DNA of 64,000 nucleotides from Levilactobacillus fuyuanensis (GTDB taxonomy: Bacteria > Bacillota > Bacilli > Lactobacillales > Lactobacillaceae), in assembly GCF_003946395.1 (NCBI RefSeq), contig NZ_RHNZ01000014.1, forward strand, positions 18,416 to 82,415, given 5' to 3'. Positions within the stretch are counted from its first letter, which is position 1. The number at the start of each line of letters is the position of its first letter. Under the pieces are notes generated by a model. It did not search any database. It worked only from the letters and a program-made list of their open reading frames with translations, and was not told the origin of the DNA. The position numbers were made by a program, and so were the translations under genes. Of this stretch, positions 37,190-47,732 are shown piece by piece.

Positions 37190-37546
37190 ATGGCTGAACA
37201 AGTTACATCAGCGCAAGCGACTGCTAAGACGGTTCGGATTGCTGCTCGCAAAGTCCGCCTTGTCATCGATCTTATCCGCGGCAAGAGCGTCGCTGAAGCG
37301 ATCGCTATTTTAAAGTTCACACCGCGTGGAGCATCACCGGTTGTGGCAAAGGTTTTGAACTCAGCAATTGCTAATGCAGAAAATAATTTTGACTTAGATC
37401 GTCAAGATTTAGTTGTTAGCGAAGCCTACGTGAACGAAGGCGCAACCCTTAAGCGGTTCCGTCCTCGTGCCAAAGGCTCTGCTTCACCAATCAACAAGCG
37501 TACGAGTCACATTACGGTTGTTGTATCTGAAAAAAAGGAGGGATAA
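37190..37546 (+). CDS. rplV: 50S ribosomal protein L22
   Basis: 118 residues, ATG 37190 behind AAGGAGG. The beta-hairpin that narrows the exit tunnel ([20 protein letters not shown]) is of the macrolide-sensitive type. rpsC starts 3 bp after the stop, with its SD inside rplV. Confidence 0.99.
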   Translation: MAEQVTSAQATAKTVRIAARKVRLVIDLIRGKSVAEAIAILKFTPRGASPVVAKVLNSAIANAENNFDLDRQDLVVSEAYVNEGATLKRFRPRAKGSASPINKRTSHITVVVSEKKEG

Positions 37547-37549
37547 CGC

Positions 37550-38209
37550 GTGGGTCAAAAAGTAAATCCAACTGGATTACGGGTCGGTATCATTCGCGAT
37601 TGGGAAGCAAAGTGGTATGCTGAAAAGGATTTCGCTGCTTACCTGAAGGAAGACCTTCAAATCCGTAAGTTTATTGAAAAGCGTCTTGTTGACGCATCTG
37701 TTTCAACTGTTGAGATTGAACGGGCTGCAAACCGCGTCAATATCTCAATTCACACTGCCAAGCCAGGTATGGTTATTGGTAAGGGTGGTTCAGAAGTCGA
37801 AAATCTCCGTAAGGAATTGAACGACTTAACTGGCAAACGTGTCCACATCAACATCGTGGAAATCAAGAAGCCAGATCTGGATGCCAAATTGGTCGGCGAA
37901 AACATCGCCCGTCAATTGGAAGGCCGTGTTGCATTCCGTCGCGCTATGCGTGGAACGATGCAACGGACCATGCGTTCTGGTGCCAAGGGTATCAAGACGC
38001 AAGTATCAGGTCGTTTAAACGGTGCTGACATGTCCCGTGTCGAAAGCTATGCTGAAGGTACGGTTCCTCTGCACACGTTACGTGCTGATATTGATTACGC
38101 TTGGGTAGAAGCTCACACTACTTACGGTTCTTTGGGTGTTAAGACCTGGATCTACCGTGGTGAAGTTTTGCCTGAAAAGAAACAATCTAACGGACAAGGA
38201 GGGAAATAA
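37550..38209 (+). CDS. rpsC: 30S ribosomal protein S3
   Basis: 219 residues from GTG 37550 behind AAGGAGGG. The KH domain loop [12 protein letters not shown] and C-terminal mRNA-entry domain with [20 protein letters not shown] are visible; S3 forms part of the helicase at the mRNA entry. One base separates it from rplP. Confidence 0.99.
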   Translation: MGQKVNPTGLRVGIIRDWEAKWYAEKDFAAYLKEDLQIRKFIEKRLVDASVSTVEIERAANRVNISIHTAKPGMVIGKGGSEVENLRKELNDLTGKRVHINIVEIKKPDLDAKLVGENIARQLEGRVAFRRAMRGTMQRTMRSGAKGIKTQVSGRLNGADMSRVESYAEGTVPLHTLRADIDYAWVEAHTTYGSLGVKTWIYRGEVLPEKKQSNGQGGK

Positions 38210-38210
38210 C

Positions 38211-38645
38211 ATGCTGGTACCTAAGCGAGTAAAGTTCCGTCGTGTCCACCGTGGTAAGCTACGTGGCGAAGCCAAGGGTGGCAAGAGCGTTGCTTTCGGT
38301 GACTACGGTTTGCAAGCGTTGGATTCCAAGTGGATTACCAACCGTCAAATCGAAGCTGCCCGTGTTGCAATTACGCGTTACATGAAGCGTGGTGGGAGAG
38401 TTTGGATTAAGATTTTCCCTCACAAATCCTACACTGCTAAAGGTGTTGGGGTCCGGATGGGTAATGGTAAAGGTACGCCTGATGGCTGGGTAGCCCCAGT
38501 TAAGCGTGGCAAGGTTATGTTTGAAGTGGGTGGCGTTTCTGAAGAAACTGCTCGCGAAGCATTACGTCTTGCAGCCATGAAGCTTCCCGTTCGTACTAAG
38601 GTTTTATCTCGAGAGGAAGTAGGTGGCGAATCTAATGAAGACTAA
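38211..38645 (+). CDS. rplP: 50S ribosomal protein L16
   Basis: 144 residues, ATG 38211 ([19 protein letters not shown]) behind AGGAGGG; a longer frame running back into rpsC is not used. L16 positions A-site tRNA; the loop [20 protein letters not shown] is conserved. The 3' end overlaps rpmC by 11 nt. Confidence 0.99.
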   Translation: MLVPKRVKFRRVHRGKLRGEAKGGKSVAFGDYGLQALDSKWITNRQIEAARVAITRYMKRGGRVWIKIFPHKSYTAKGVGVRMGNGKGTPDGWVAPVKRGKVMFEVGGVSEETAREALRLAAMKLPVRTKVLSREEVGGESNED

Positions 38646-38829
38646 AGAAATCAACGAATTAACCACTGCTGAAATGCTCGATAAAGAAAAGAGCTACAAG
38701 GACGAATTATTCAACTTGCGTTTCCAATTAGCTACTGGTCAATTGGAAAACACCGCACGGTTGAAGCAGGTTCGCAAGAACATTGCGCGGATTAAGACCG
38801 CTCTTCGCCAACAAGAACTGAACAAGTAG
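38635..38829 (+). CDS. rpmC: 50S ribosomal protein L29
   Basis: 64 residues, ATG 38635 overlapping rplP; AGGAAG and AGGTGG upstream serve as SD. It is a two-helix protein near the tunnel exit; [20 protein letters not shown] is the family core. rpsQ follows after 28 bp. Confidence 0.98.
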   Translation: MKTKEINELTTAEMLDKEKSYKDELFNLRFQLATGQLENTARLKQVRKNIARIKTALRQQELNK

Positions 38830-38857
38830 AATACGATAAGAAGGAGGTCACTAATAC

Positions 38858-39124
38858 ATGAGTGATGCACGTAATAACCGCAAGGTTTACCGTGGTCGTG
38901 TCGTGTCCGACAAAATGGACAAGACGATCACTGTCGTTGTAGAAACGACGAAGACGGATGCAAGATATGGCAAGCGTGTCAAGTACTCCAAGAAGTACAA
39001 GGCACATGACGAAAACAACGAAGCCCAAACCGGCGACATTGTTGAAATCATGGAAACTCGTCCATTATCTGCTACCAAGCGGTTCCGCTTAGTCGACATT
39101 GTTGAAAAAGCAGTAATCATTTAG
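38858..39124 (+). CDS. rpsQ: 30S ribosomal protein S17
   Basis: 88 residues, ATG 38858 behind AAGGAGG. OB-fold primary 16S binder; [18 protein letters not shown] and [20 protein letters not shown] are diagnostic. Confidence 0.99.
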   Translation: MSDARNNRKVYRGRVVSDKMDKTITVVVETTKTDARYGKRVKYSKKYKAHDENNEAQTGDIVEIMETRPLSATKRFRLVDIVEKAVII

Positions 39125-39174
39125 GTGTCGTTTTTATCGTATTCTGAACTAGATCTGAAGGGAGGACACTAGCT

Positions 39175-39543
39175 GTGATCCAACAAGAAAGTCGCTTAAA
39201 GGTCGCCGACAATTCCGGCGCCCGGGAAATCCTGACTATCAAGGTTCTGGGTGGCTCAAAACGTCGCTATGCCGGAATCGGTGATGTCATCGTTGCTACT
39301 GTCAAACAAGCAACACCAGGTGGCGTTGTCAAAAAAGGTGATGTAGTCAAGGCTGTTGTTGTTCGTACGAAGTCTCGTGTACGTCGTAATGACGGTTCTT
39401 ACATCGGTTTTGATGAAAATGCTGCTGTGCTGATTAAAGACGACAAGAGCCCACAAGGGACTCGGATCTTTGGACCAGTTGCACGTGAATTACGTGACAA
39501 CGACTTCATGAAGATTATCTCATTAGCACCCGAAGTACTGTAA
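39175..39543 (+). CDS. rplN: 50S ribosomal protein L14
   Basis: 122 residues from GTG 39175 behind GGGAGG. Bridges to 16S rRNA and binds RsfS in silencing. [20 protein letters not shown] start and the [18 protein letters not shown] segment are intact. Confidence 0.99.
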   Translation: MIQQESRLKVADNSGAREILTIKVLGGSKRRYAGIGDVIVATVKQATPGGVVKKGDVVKAVVVRTKSRVRRNDGSYIGFDENAAVLIKDDKSPQGTRIFGPVARELRDNDFMKIISLAPEVL

Positions 39544-39579
39544 TCAAGAATCATGTTAAACAAGGAGGTGCCCACAGGA

Positions 39580-39891
39580 ATGCTTATTAAAACTGGTGAC
39601 AAGGTCCGCGTGATCGCTGGCAAGGATAAAGGCAAGGAAGGTACTGTTTCCAAGATCTTTAATGCCAAGAACCGCGTGATCGTTAAAGGCGTCAATATGA
39701 TTAAGAAGCACCAAAAAGCTTCTCAAACTAATCCCCAAGGCGGAATTATTGATATTGAAGCACCAATTCACGCATCCAACGTTATGCTTATTGATCCTTC
39801 GAACAACGAACCAACCCGGCTTGGCGTTCGTGTTGAAGATGGTCACAAAGTCCGGTTCTCTAAGAAGTCCGGCGAAACCATCGACAAATAA
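39580..39891 (+). CDS. rplX: 50S ribosomal protein L24
   Basis: 103 residues from ATG 39580; AAGGAGGTG is 11 nt upstream. An in-frame ATG at 39553 lies ahead of that SD and is not used. The KOW motif [18 protein letters not shown] is at the N-terminus. Initiator protein of 50S assembly. Confidence 0.98.
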   Translation: MLIKTGDKVRVIAGKDKGKEGTVSKIFNAKNRVIVKGVNMIKKHQKASQTNPQGGIIDIEAPIHASNVMLIDPSNNEPTRLGVRVEDGHKVRFSKKSGETIDK

Positions 39892-39916
39892 TCACTGAAA
39901 GGAGGAACATAATTTC

Positions 39917-40459
39917 ATGTCAGCTCGTTTAAAAGAAAAGTTTGTAAATGAAATTACCCCATCATTGGTGGAAAAATTCAGCTACAGCTCTGTTATGCAA
40001 ACGCCGAAGATCGAAAAGATCGTATTGAACATGGGTGTTGGTGACGCTGTTACCAACGCTAAGAACCTCGACGAAGCCGTTGAAGAACTTGGTTTGATTT
40101 CTGGTCAAAAGCCATTGGTTACTAAGGCCAAGAAATCAATCGCAACCTTCCGTCTTCGTGAAGGTATGTCAATCGGTGCTAAGGTTACCCTTCGTGGCGA
40201 CCGGATGTACGAATTCCTGGATAAGTTGATCAACGTGTCATTGCCACGTGTTCGTGACTTCCATGGTGTTAGCTCCCGTGCCTTTGATGGCCGTGGTAAC
40301 TACACTTTGGGGATCAAGGAACAATTGATCTTCCCAGAAATCAACTTTGATAACGTTAACCGTGTTCGTGGTTTGGACATTGTTATCGTTACAACGGCTA
40401 ACACTGATGAAGAGTCACGCGAATTGCTGACTCAATTCGGTATGCCGTTCTCACACTAA
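39917..40459 (+). CDS. rplE: 50S ribosomal protein L5
   Basis: 180 residues, ATG 39917 behind AAAGGAGGA. 5S rRNA-binding protein contacting P-site t[23 protein letters not shown] and [19 protein letters not shown] are diagnostic. Confidence 0.99.
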   Translation: MSARLKEKFVNEITPSLVEKFSYSSVMQTPKIEKIVLNMGVGDAVTNAKNLDEAVEELGLISGQKPLVTKAKKSIATFRLREGMSIGAKVTLRGDRMYEFLDKLINVSLPRVRDFHGVSSRAFDGRGNYTLGIKEQLIFPEINFDNVNRVRGLDIVIVTTANTDEESRELLTQFGMPFSH

Positions 40460-40477
40460 TTAAGGAGGTTCACACAA

Positions 40478-40663
40478 TTGGCTAAGAAATCACAAATTGC
40501 TAAGAACAAGCGTCCTGCGAAGTTCTCTACACAAGAATATACTCGTTGCGAACGTTGTGGACGTCCACACTCTGTTTATCAAAAGTTCCACCTTTGCCGT
40601 ATCTGCCTACGCGAACTTGCCCACAAGGGTCAAATTCCTGGTATGAAGAAGGCTAGCTGGTAA
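40478..40663 (+). CDS. rpsN: 30S ribosomal protein S14, zinc-binding form
   Basis: 61 residues from TTG 40478 behind AAGGAGG. Cys24, Cys27, Cys40 and Cys43 form the zinc ribbon, so this is the short C+ form. Lactobacilli often carry a zinc-independent paralogue elsewhere; none is in the window. Confidence 0.98.
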   Translation: MAKKSQIAKNKRPAKFSTQEYTRCERCGRPHSVYQKFHLCRICLRELAHKGQIPGMKKASW

Positions 40664-40696
40664 AACGAATTTTAAACAAAGGGAGGGTAAACGTTA

Positions 40697-41095
40697 ATGT
40701 CCATGACTGATCCTATTGCAGACTTCTTGACGCGGATCCGTAACGCCAACATGGTGCGTCACGAATCACTCGAAGTACCTGCATCTAAAATTAAACGCGA
40801 CATCGCTGAAATCCTGAAGCGCGAAGGTTTCATCCGTAATGTTGAATACATCGATGATGACAAACAAGGTATCATCCGCGTATTCCTCAAGTACGGTAAG
40901 GATAACCAACGTGTTATCAGTGGTTTGAAGCGTATTTCCAAGCCCGGCTTACGTTCATACGTTAAGGCCGACGATGTACCAAAGGTATTAAACGGTTTAG
41001 GTATCGCTATCATCTCAACCTCAGAAGGGGTCGTTACTGATAAAGAAGCGCGTGCCAAGAAAATCGGTGGCGAAGTTCTCGCCTACATTTGGTAA
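40697..41095 (+). CDS. rpsH: 30S ribosomal protein S8
   Basis: 132 residues, ATG 40697 behind [25 protein letters not shown] start and the C-terminal [23 protein letters not shown]-binding segment are typical. In E. coli S8 regulates the spc operon; no matching target structure was sought successfully here. Confidence 0.99.
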   Translation: MSMTDPIADFLTRIRNANMVRHESLEVPASKIKRDIAEILKREGFIRNVEYIDDDKQGIIRVFLKYGKDNQRVISGLKRISKPGLRSYVKADDVPKVLNGLGIAIISTSEGVVTDKEARAKKIGGEVLAYIW

Positions 41096-41125
41096 AACTT
41101 TTAAGAAGATAGGAGGTGCCTTACA

Positions 41126-41662
41126 GTGAGTCGTATTGGTTATAAAACTGTCGACGTCCCAGCCGGCGTTGACGTAAAACGCGATGGTGATCAAGTGACT
41201 GTCAAAGGTCCTAAAGGTTCTTTAACCCGGACTTTCTCTGACATCATCACCATGAAAATTAGTGACGGTGCGGTTGATTTTGACCGTCCAGACAACAACA
41301 ACAAGACCCGTGCACTTCACGGTACTCAGCGTGCTAACTTAAACAACATGGTTCAAGGTGTTGTTAATGGTTTCGCTAAGACTTTGAAGCTGGTCGGTGT
41401 TGGTTACCGTGTTCAAGCTAAGGGTAAGACTTTGGTATTGAGCGTTGGTTACTCCAACCCTGTTGAAATGGCAATTCCAGAAACCTTGGAAGTTAAGGTT
41501 CCTGACAACACTACCATCAACATTTCTGGTATCAGTAAGCAAGAAGTCGGTGACTTTGCCGCCGAAATCCGTGCCGTTCGTTCACCAGAACCTTACAAGG
41601 GTAAGGGTATCCGTTACGAAAACGAATACGTTCGGATTCGTGAAGGTAAGACCGGTAAGTAA
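41126..41662 (+). CDS. rplF: 50S ribosomal protein L6
   Basis: 178 residues from GTG 41126 behind AGGAGG. Two tandem RNA-binding folds; the C-terminal [20 protein letters not shown] is diagnostic. L6 lies near the sarcin-ricin loop. Confidence 0.99.
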   Translation: MSRIGYKTVDVPAGVDVKRDGDQVTVKGPKGSLTRTFSDIITMKISDGAVDFDRPDNNNKTRALHGTQRANLNNMVQGVVNGFAKTLKLVGVGYRVQAKGKTLVLSVGYSNPVEMAIPETLEVKVPDNTTINISGISKQEVGDFAAEIRAVRSPEPYKGKGIRYENEYVRIREGKTGK

Positions 41663-41709
41663 CAGTAACGCAGCTTAATTGCTGATAATTCTACAAAGAG
41701 GTGACTATT

Positions 41710-42066
41710 TTGATTACAAAACCAGATAAGAACAAGACACGTCAAAAGCGTCATACGCGTGTCCGGAACAAAATTTCTGGAACTGCAGAACGCCCACGCT
41801 TAAACGTTTTCCGCTCTAACAAAAACATCTACGCTCAAGTCATTGATGACGTAGCGGGTGTCACGCTTGTTAGTGCCTCAACGTTAGATAGCGAAGTGTC
41901 TGGCGACAACAAGACTGACCAAGCTAAGGCTGTTGGTGTTTTAGTTGCTAAGCGCGCTGTCGAAAAGAAGATTGGCAACGTCGTGTTTGATCGTGGTGGG
42001 TACTTGTACCATGGCCGTGTTCAAGCATTGGCAGAAGCTGCTCGTGAAAACGGGCTGGAATTTTAA
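41710..42066 (+). CDS. rplR: 50S ribosomal protein L18
   Basis: 118 residues from TTG 41710 ([20 protein letters not shown]); AGAGGTG at 41697 is well placed for it, whereas the GTG at 41701 is part of that SD. 5S rRNA binder. Core [19 protein letters not shown]. Confidence 0.95.
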   Translation: MITKPDKNKTRQKRHTRVRNKISGTAERPRLNVFRSNKNIYAQVIDDVAGVTLVSASTLDSEVSGDNKTDQAKAVGVLVAKRAVEKKIGNVVFDRGGYLYHGRVQALAEAARENGLEF

Positions 42067-42088
42067 CAGTAAGGAGGAATAACCACAC

Positions 42089-42592
42089 ATGGCAAAATTT
42101 ATTGATCCCGACAAGTTAGAACTTGAAGACAACGTTGTTGCTATCAACCGGATCACCAAAGTTGTTAAAGGTGGCCGTCGTCTTCGGTTCTCAGCACTTG
42201 TAATTGTCGGCGATAAGAACGGTCACGTTGGCTTTGGTACTGGTAAAGCACAAGAAGTCCCAGAAGCTATCCGTAAGGCTGTTGAAGCCGCTCGTAAGAA
42301 CTTGATCGAAGTTCCAATCGTGGGAACTACCATTCCTCACGAAGCACTCGGTCTTTATGGTGGGGGTAAGATCTTACTCAAGCCCGCTGCTGAAGGTTCT
42401 GGAGTTACTGCCGGTGGTGCCGTTCGTTCCGTCATGGAATTAGCCGGTGTTGCTGATGTTACTTCAAAGCGTCTTGGCTCTAACACGCCAGTTAACGCAG
42501 TTCGTGCCACTTTTGCTGGCCTTGCTGAGTTAAAGCGTGCTGAAGAAGTTGCCGCTCTCCGTGGTGTCTCTCTTCAACACTTAGCTGAATAA
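42089..42592 (+). CDS. rpsE: 30S ribosomal protein S5
   Basis: 167 residues, ATG 42089 behind AAGGAGGA. S5 helps form the mRNA entry helicase. [20 protein letters not shown] contains the spectinomycin-binding loop in wild-type form; [15 protein letters not shown] follows. Confidence 0.99.
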   Translation: MAKFIDPDKLELEDNVVAINRITKVVKGGRRLRFSALVIVGDKNGHVGFGTGKAQEVPEAIRKAVEAARKNLIEVPIVGTTIPHEALGLYGGGKILLKPAAEGSGVTAGGAVRSVMELAGVADVTSKRLGSNTPVNAVRATFAGLAELKRAEEVAALRGVSLQHLAE

Positions 42593-42606
42593 GGAGGGGT
42601 ATTAAA

Positions 42607-42789
42607 ATGGCTCAATTAAAAGTTACTTTAATTCATAGTGTTGCACACCGCCTCCCTAAACAGCGGAAGATCGTGGCTGCTCTTGGCTTGAACCGTGTGA
42701 ACAGCACTGTTCTTCAACCAGACAACGAAGCAACGCGTGGTGCGCTTTTCCAAATCGCACATTTAATTAAAGTTGAAGAAGTTAAGTAG
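42607..42789 (+). CDS. rpmD: 50S ribosomal protein L30
   Basis: 60 residues, ATG 42607 behind AAGGAGGGG. Small ferredoxin-like-fold protein; [20 protein letters not shown] is diagnostic. Confidence 0.98.
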   Translation: MAQLKVTLIHSVAHRLPKQRKIVAALGLNRVNSTVLQPDNEATRGALFQIAHLIKVEEVK

Positions 42790-42824
42790 TACTCATTTCA
42801 TTTTATAAGGAGGTGCGCAATAGC

Positions 42825-43259
42825 ATGAAGTTGAACGAATTAAAACCTGCTGAAGGCTCACGGAAGGTTCGTAACCGGGTTGGTCGTGGTGATTCATCTG
42901 GTAACGGTAAGACTGCTGGTCGTGGCCAAAAGGGTCAAAAGGCTCGTAGCAAGACCCGTTTGGGTTTTGAAGGTGGCCAAATGCCACTGTACCGTCGTAT
43001 TCCAAAGCGTGGGTTTACCAACATTAACCGTAAGGAATTTGCTGTCGTAAACTTATCCGCTTTGAACGTCTTTGATGATGGTGCTGAAGTTACTCCAGCT
43101 GCCTTGGTTGAAGCTGGCATCGTGAAGAACGAAAAAGCCGGTATTAAGATCTTAGGCAACGGTGAAGTAACGAAGAAGTTGACGGTCAAGGCCGCTAAGT
43201 TCTCCAAGTCAGCTGCCGAAGCTATCGAAGCTGCTGGTGGTAAGACTGAGGTGATTTAA
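42825..43259 (+). CDS. rplO: 50S ribosomal protein L15
   Basis: 144 residues, ATG 42825 behind AAGGAGGTG; the GTG at 42813 is within the SD. Glycine/lysine-rich N-terminus [20 protein letters not shown]. Its TAA stop shares a base with the secY ATG, coupling the two. Confidence 0.99.
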   Translation: MKLNELKPAEGSRKVRNRVGRGDSSGNGKTAGRGQKGQKARSKTRLGFEGGQMPLYRRIPKRGFTNINRKEFAVVNLSALNVFDDGAEVTPAALVEAGIVKNEKAGIKILGNGEVTKKLTVKAAKFSKSAAEAIEAAGGKTEVI

Positions 43260-44590
43260 TGCTCACAAGCTTAAAAAACGCTTTTAAGATTAAAGATATT
43301 CGTAAAAAGATTCTCTTTACTCTTCTGGTTTTGATTGTCTTTCGGTTGGGTACCTATATTACTGTCCCCGGCATTAACGCAAAGGCACTTCAAAGCGTTG
43401 CGTCTTCTGGGTTAGTTAGTATTTTAGATACCTTCAGTGGTGGTGGGTTAACAAACTATTCCATCTTCGCGATGGGGGTTTCACCTTACATCACTGCACA
43501 AATCGTTATTCAATTGCTACAAATGGACATCGTTCCGCGCTTCGTTGAATGGAGTAAGCAAGGGGACGTTGGACGGCGGAAGTTAAACCAAGCCACTCGC
43601 TACTTAGCGATTGCCTTGGCTTTCGTTCAGTCGATCGGGATCACTGCTGGTTTCAGTGCGCTTAGCTCAATGAAACTGGTGCAAAATCCTAGTGTCGCAA
43701 CATACCTCTCAATCGGGTTAATCCTGACTGGTGGGACGATGTTGACCACTTGGATGGGTGATATGATTACCGACCGGGGGTTAGGAAACGGGATTTCAAT
43801 GATTATCTTTGCAGGTATCATTGCTCGGACTCCAACTGCCGTCTACAAACTCTACAAAGATTACTTCGTTGACATTGCGACTGGTGACATGTGGAAGAGC
43901 GTGCTCTTCGTGTTAGGCTTAGTTGTTCTGGTATTGTTGATCATCACGTTTACGACGTGGGTTCAACAGGCCGAACGGCGGGTTCCAATGCAATACACGC
44001 GTCGGGTTTCTGGTTCACCAGATTCCAGTTATCTTCCATTAAAGGTTAACGTGGCTGGGGTTATCCCAGTTATCTTCGCAAGTTCGTTTATTGCAACGCC
44101 TCAAACTATTTTGATGGCATTCCAAAACACGCACTCGCAAGATGCTTGGTACCAAACCATGACGAACCTTTTCAACATGCAAACCTTCGATGGTGCCATT
44201 TTGTACACCGTTCTGATCATTGTGTTCACGTTCTTCTATGCGTTCGTTCAAGTTAACCCAGAAAAGTTGTCTGAGAACCTGCAAAAGCAGGGGAGCTACA
44301 TTCCTGGTGTTTGGCCTGGTCACGAAACGCAGTCATACGTTTCCAGTTTGTTGATGCGACTCAGCACTGTTGGGTCACTCTTCCTTGGATTCATTTCCTT
44401 AATTCCGTTGTTAGCCCAAAATCTTTGGGACTTAGATGAGTCTATTGGTTTAGGTGGTACCAGCCTCTTAATCGTCGTTGGTGTTGCTATCGAAACCATG
44501 CGTCAGGTAGACGGATTGATGATGAAGCGCGAATACGTCGGCTTTATTCAAGGGTCGTCAAATGGCCCTCAAGGTCCAGAACCAGCTTAA
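43259..44590 (+). CDS. secY: Sec translocon channel subunit SecY
   Basis: 443 residues with ten membrane helices, the protein-conducting channel in the cytoplasmic membrane. ATG 43259 overlaps the rplO stop (TAATG). Plug and lateral-gate regions are in order; the cytoplasmic loop QQAERRVPMQYTRR (ribosome/SecA contact) and the GGTSLLIVVGVAIETMRQ segment are diagnostic. Co-transcription with ribosomal genes balances channel and ribosome supply. Confidence 0.98.
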   Translation: MLTSLKNAFKIKDIRKKILFTLLVLIVFRLGTYITVPGINAKALQSVASSGLVSILDTFSGGGLTNYSIFAMGVSPYITAQIVIQLLQMDIVPRFVEWSKQGDVGRRKLNQATRYLAIALAFVQSIGITAGFSALSSMKLVQNPSVATYLSIGLILTGGTMLTTWMGDMITDRGLGNGISMIIFAGIIARTPTAVYKLYKDYFVDIATGDMWKSVLFVLGLVVLVLLIITFTTWVQQAERRVPMQYTRRVSGSPDSSYLPLKVNVAGVIPVIFASSFIATPQTILMAFQNTHSQDAWYQTMTNLFNMQTFDGAILYTVLIIVFTFFYAFVQVNPEKLSENLQKQGSYIPGVWPGHETQSYVSSLLMRLSTVGSLFLGFISLIPLLAQNLWDLDESIGLGGTSLLIVVGVAIETMRQVDGLMMKREYVGFIQGSSNGPQGPEPA

Positions 44591-44599
44591 TGAGTTTCC

Positions 44600-44632
44600 A
44601 GCGGGTGTGTTGATCTAATTGGCACACCTGCT
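44600..44632 (+). terminator. Weak hairpin between secY and adk
   Basis: AGCGGGTGTG pairs with CACACCTGCT (one mismatch); only TGTGTATTT follows. More likely a processing or partial termination signal. Confidence 0.4.
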
Positions 44633-44674
44633 TGTGTATTTCAGGCTAATAATTTTGAAATAAGGAGAACGAAC

Positions 44675-45334
44675 ATGACAGCAATGAATTTAATCCTCAT
44701 GGGCTTACCGGGTGCCGGTAAAGGGACTCAAGCTCAAAAGATTATCGATGAGTTCCACTTACCGCATATTTCTACGGGAGATATCTTCCGTGAAGCGATG
44801 AAGAACGAAACCGAAATGGGCTTGGCAGCTAAGAAGTTCATCGACAAAGGTGAATTGGTACCGGATGAAGTCACGAATGGCATCGTTCGGGATCGCTTAG
44901 CTCAAGACGATACCAAGGCAGGGTTCATGTTGGATGGGTTCCCCCGTTCCATCGTTCAAGCCGAAGCTTTAGACAGCTTTGGTCCTGAACTTGATCGGGC
45001 CATCAACGCCGTGATCAATATTCACGTCGAACCAGATGTCTTGGTAGAACGCCTTTCTGGCCGGTACATCTGCCGGACTTGTGGTGCCACTTATCATAAA
45101 CTGTACAACAACCCTAAGGTTGAAGGCACTTGTGATGTTTGTGGTGGCCATGATTTCTACCAACGTGAAGATGACAAACCTGAAACGGTGAAGAATCGCT
45201 TGGCTGTTAACCTTAAGGCTAACACGCCATTAGTTGATTACTACACCAAGAAGGACTTGCTCTTTACAGTTGATGGTGACCGGGCTATCGATGATGTCTA
45301 CGTCGACATTGAAAAGATCTTGAAGAACCTGTAG
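44675..45334 (+). CDS. adk: Adenylate kinase
   Basis: 219 residues, ATG 44675 behind AAGGAGAA. Converts AMP + ATP to 2 ADP. P-loop [10 protein letters not shown] (about 9-18), NMP-binding region [10 protein letters not shown] and a long LID with four cysteines (CRTC and CDVC) forming the structural zinc site of Gram-positive enzymes. [12 protein letters not shown] is the conserved core. In the same transcript as secY. Confidence 0.98.
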   Translation: MTAMNLILMGLPGAGKGTQAQKIIDEFHLPHISTGDIFREAMKNETEMGLAAKKFIDKGELVPDEVTNGIVRDRLAQDDTKAGFMLDGFPRSIVQAEALDSFGPELDRAINAVINIHVEPDVLVERLSGRYICRTCGATYHKLYNNPKVEGTCDVCGGHDFYQREDDKPETVKNRLAVNLKANTPLVDYYTKKDLLFTVDGDRAIDDVYVDIEKILKNL

Positions 45335-45347
45335 TTTTACTAAGTTC

Positions 45348-45376
45348 TTGCTAAGTTGCAGGAATTATGGTAGACT
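45348..45376 (+). promoter_or_regulatory. Promoter of the infA-rplQ segment
   Basis: TTGCTA (45348-45353), 17-bp spacer, TAGACT (45371-45376), 15 bp after the adk stop. It allows expression of infA, rpmJ, rpsM, rpsK, rpoA, rplQ separate from the upstream operon. Confidence 0.7.
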
Positions 45377-45384
45377 TATTCAGG

Positions 45385-45457
45385 TTTAGCCTGTAAATGG
45401 CGCGCTGTCGCAATTCACAGGTGCTAGGCGGGAGCAACATCCTTGCTCCTGCTGCTT
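45385..45457 (+). promoter_or_regulatory. infA leader: hairpin plus terminator-like hairpin
   Basis: AGCCTGT pairs with ACAGGTGCT across a GC-rich loop (45388-45426). Next, GCGGGAGCAA (45428-45437) pairs with TTGCTCCTGC (45443-45452) around a 5-nt loop, followed by TGCTTTTA. The second hairpin lies 41 bp before infA and could attenuate it. Confidence 0.55.
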
Positions 45458-45497
45458 TTACGTGTATTTTACACGCAATTATAAGGGAGGTACTTTC

Positions 45498-45716
45498 GTG
45501 GCGAAAAGCGATGTCATCGAAGTCGAAGGTAAAGTTACCGAAACATTGCCTAACGCAATGTTTCGGGTCGAATTAGAAAACGGTCATGAGATTCTCGCTC
45601 ATGTCTCCGGTAAGATTCGGATGCATTACATCCGTATTCTGCCCGGTGACCGAGTAACTGTTGAAATGTCACCGTATGACTTGTCTAAAGGCCGGATTAC
45701 TTATCGTTTCAAGTAA
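45498..45716 (+). CDS. infA: Translation initiation factor IF-1
   Basis: 72 residues from GTG 45498 behind AAGGGAGG. OB-fold factor blocking the A site during initiation; [20 protein letters not shown] and [19 protein letters not shown] are diagnostic. rpmJ follows after 29 bp. Confidence 0.99.
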   Translation: MAKSDVIEVEGKVTETLPNAMFRVELENGHEILAHVSGKIRMHYIRILPGDRVTVEMSPYDLSKGRITYRFK

Positions 45717-45745
45717 CCGCCTGGACAGATGTAGGAGGGATATTC

Positions 45746-45865
45746 ATGAAAGTAAGACCATCAGTTAAGCCAATGTGCGAACACTGCAAGGTTATCAAGC
45801 GTAAGGGTCGAGTAATGGTTATTTGCTCAGCCAACCCTAAGCACAAACAACGCCAGGGTAAGTAA
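45746..45865 (+). CDS. rpmJ: 50S ribosomal protein L36
   Basis: A 39-residue protein starting [15 protein letters not shown] at ATG 45746 behind TAGGAGGG. Cys11, Cys14, Cys27 and His33 form the zinc ribbon (C+ form). Completes the spc/alpha junction. Confidence 0.98.
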   Translation: MKVRPSVKPMCEHCKVIKRKGRVMVICSANPKHKQRQGK

Positions 45866-45891
45866 TTCAATTTATAGGAGGTGCACATTTA

Positions 45892-46257
45892 ATGCCACGT
45901 ATTGCTGGAGTGGATTTACCACGTGATAAGAAAATCGCTTATGGTTTGACTTACATTTTTGGTATTGGTATCAACACCGCACACAAGATTGTTGCGGATG
46001 CTGGTGTCGCAGAAGACGTTCGGGTTCGCGATTTGACACCTGATCAAGAAGACAAGGTTCGTGCCGAAGTTGACAAGTACAAGGTCGAAGGTGACTTACG
46101 TCGTGAAGTTAGCCTGAACATCAAGAACTTGCAAGAAATCGGTTCTTACCGTGGTATGCGTCACCGTCGCGGTTTACCTGTTCGCGGCCAACACACCAAG
46201 AACAACGCCCGCACTCGGAAGGGTAAAGCCGTTTCCGTTGCAGGTAAGAAGAAGTAA
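45892..46257 (+). CDS. rpsM: 30S ribosomal protein S13
   Basis: 121 residues, ATG 45892 behind TAGGAGGTG. 30S head protein contacting P-site tRNA and L5. [20 protein letters not shown] and [20 protein letters not shown] are diagnostic. Confidence 0.99.
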   Translation: MPRIAGVDLPRDKKIAYGLTYIFGIGINTAHKIVADAGVAEDVRVRDLTPDQEDKVRAEVDKYKVEGDLRREVSLNIKNLQEIGSYRGMRHRRGLPVRGQHTKNNARTRKGKAVSVAGKKK

Positions 46258-46274
46258 AGGAGGGTTAACACTTT

Positions 46275-46664
46275 ATGGCTACTAGAAAAACTAGTCGCAA
46301 GCGTCGGGTCAAGAAGAATATTGAAGCCGGTGTTGCACACATTCATGCTACGTTTAACAACACATTAGTTATGATCACTGACGTTCAAGGGAACGCCATT
46401 GCCTGGTCATCTGCTGGTGCCTTAGGATTCAAGGGTAGTCGGAAATCAACACCATTTGCTGCTCAAATGGCTGCTGAAGCCGCTGCTAAAGCATCACAAG
46501 AACATGGTATTAAGTCCGTTGAAGTTGCTGTTAAGGGTCCTGGTTCAGGACGTGAAGCTGCTATCCGGGCCATCCAAGCTGCTGGTATCGAAGTCACCGC
46601 TATTCGCGATGTTACGCCAGTGCCTCATAATGGGACTCGTCCTCCAAAGCGCCGTCGGGTTTAA
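46275..46664 (+). CDS. rpsK: 30S ribosomal protein S11
   Basis: 129 residues, ATG 46275 behind AAGGAGGG. Platform protein near the E site. [19 protein letters not shown] and the basic C-terminus [10 protein letters not shown] are conserved. An 87-bp gap separates it from rpoA. Confidence 0.99.
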   Translation: MATRKTSRKRRVKKNIEAGVAHIHATFNNTLVMITDVQGNAIAWSSAGALGFKGSRKSTPFAAQMAAEAAAKASQEHGIKSVEVAVKGPGSGREAAIRAIQAAGIEVTAIRDVTPVPHNGTRPPKRRRV

Positions 46665-46751
46665 CGTGAGCGTTTCATTAATGAGGGCAACCTTCATGAT
46701 GGGATTGACTTATAGGAGCTCAACGCGGTTTGAAAGGGGTAAACGATAAGA

Positions 46752-47702
46752 ATGATTGAATTTGAAAAGCCTAACATTCATAAAATTGACGAAAGTAGCA
46801 ACTACGGTAAGTTTGTTGTTGAACCGTTAGAACGTGGTTACGGGACAACGCTTGGCAACTCATTACGGCGGATCTTGCTTTCATCATTACCTGGTGCAGC
46901 TGTTACCAGCATTCAAATCGACGGGGTTTTGCATGAATTTTCGACGGTTGAAGGTGTGGTTGAAGACGTCACGCAGATCATCTTAAATGTTAAGAAGATT
47001 GCGTTGAAGCTCAACGGTTCCGATGATCAAGAGGAAACCATGGAAATTAACGTTAAGGGTCCAGCACAAATCACTGCCGGTGATATTGTTGCGGGTGCTG
47101 ACGTTGATGTCTTAAACCCAGATCTGTACATTGCTACGGTTGCCGATGGGGCAACGTTCCATATGCGGATGACTGCGGATAAGGGCCGTGGCTATGTTTC
47201 TGCTGACGAGCACAAAGCTCAGAACACAGAAATGCCAATTGGTGTCTTAGCTGTTGATTCCATTTACACCCCAATCGAACGGGTTAACTACCAAGTAGAG
47301 AATGCACGGGTTGGCCAACGGGCTGACTACGATAAATTGACCCTGGATGTTTGGACAAACGGTTCAATTAATCCAAGCGAAGCCATTGCATTGGCTGCTA
47401 AGATCTTAACCGAACATCTGGCTATGTTTGTCGACTTGACCGACGAAGCTAAGAATGCGGAAATCATGGTTGAAAAAGAAGAAACGCATAAGGAAAAGAT
47501 GCTTGAGATGACCATCGAAGAGCTCGACTTATCCGTTCGTTCTTACAACTGCTTGAAGCGTGCTGGTATCAACACGGTCCAAGAATTGACTAACAAGACT
47601 GAAGCAGACATGATGAAGGTTCGTAACTTGGGTCGCAAGTCCCTTGAAGAAGTTAAGGCTAAGTTAGCTGACTTAGGTTTGTCACTTCGGAAGGAAGACT
47701 AA
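46752..47702 (+). CDS. rpoA: RNA polymerase alpha subunit
   Basis: 316 residues, ATG 46752; AAAGGGG is 15 nt upstream, a rather long spacing. The N-terminal assembly domain ([20 protein letters not shown]) and C-terminal UP-element/activator domain ([33 protein letters not shown]) are joined by an acidic linker. Confidence 0.99.
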   Translation: MIEFEKPNIHKIDESSNYGKFVVEPLERGYGTTLGNSLRRILLSSLPGAAVTSIQIDGVLHEFSTVEGVVEDVTQIILNVKKIALKLNGSDDQEETMEINVKGPAQITAGDIVAGADVDVLNPDLYIATVADGATFHMRMTADKGRGYVSADEHKAQNTEMPIGVLAVDSIYTPIERVNYQVENARVGQRADYDKLTLDVWTNGSINPSEAIALAAKILTEHLAMFVDLTDEAKNAEIMVEKEETHKEKMLEMTIEELDLSVRSYNCLKRAGINTVQELTNKTEADMMKVRNLGRKSLEEVKAKLADLGLSLRKED

Positions 47703-47732
47703 TTTTAGACACTCAAAGGAGGGTTTCTGGTT

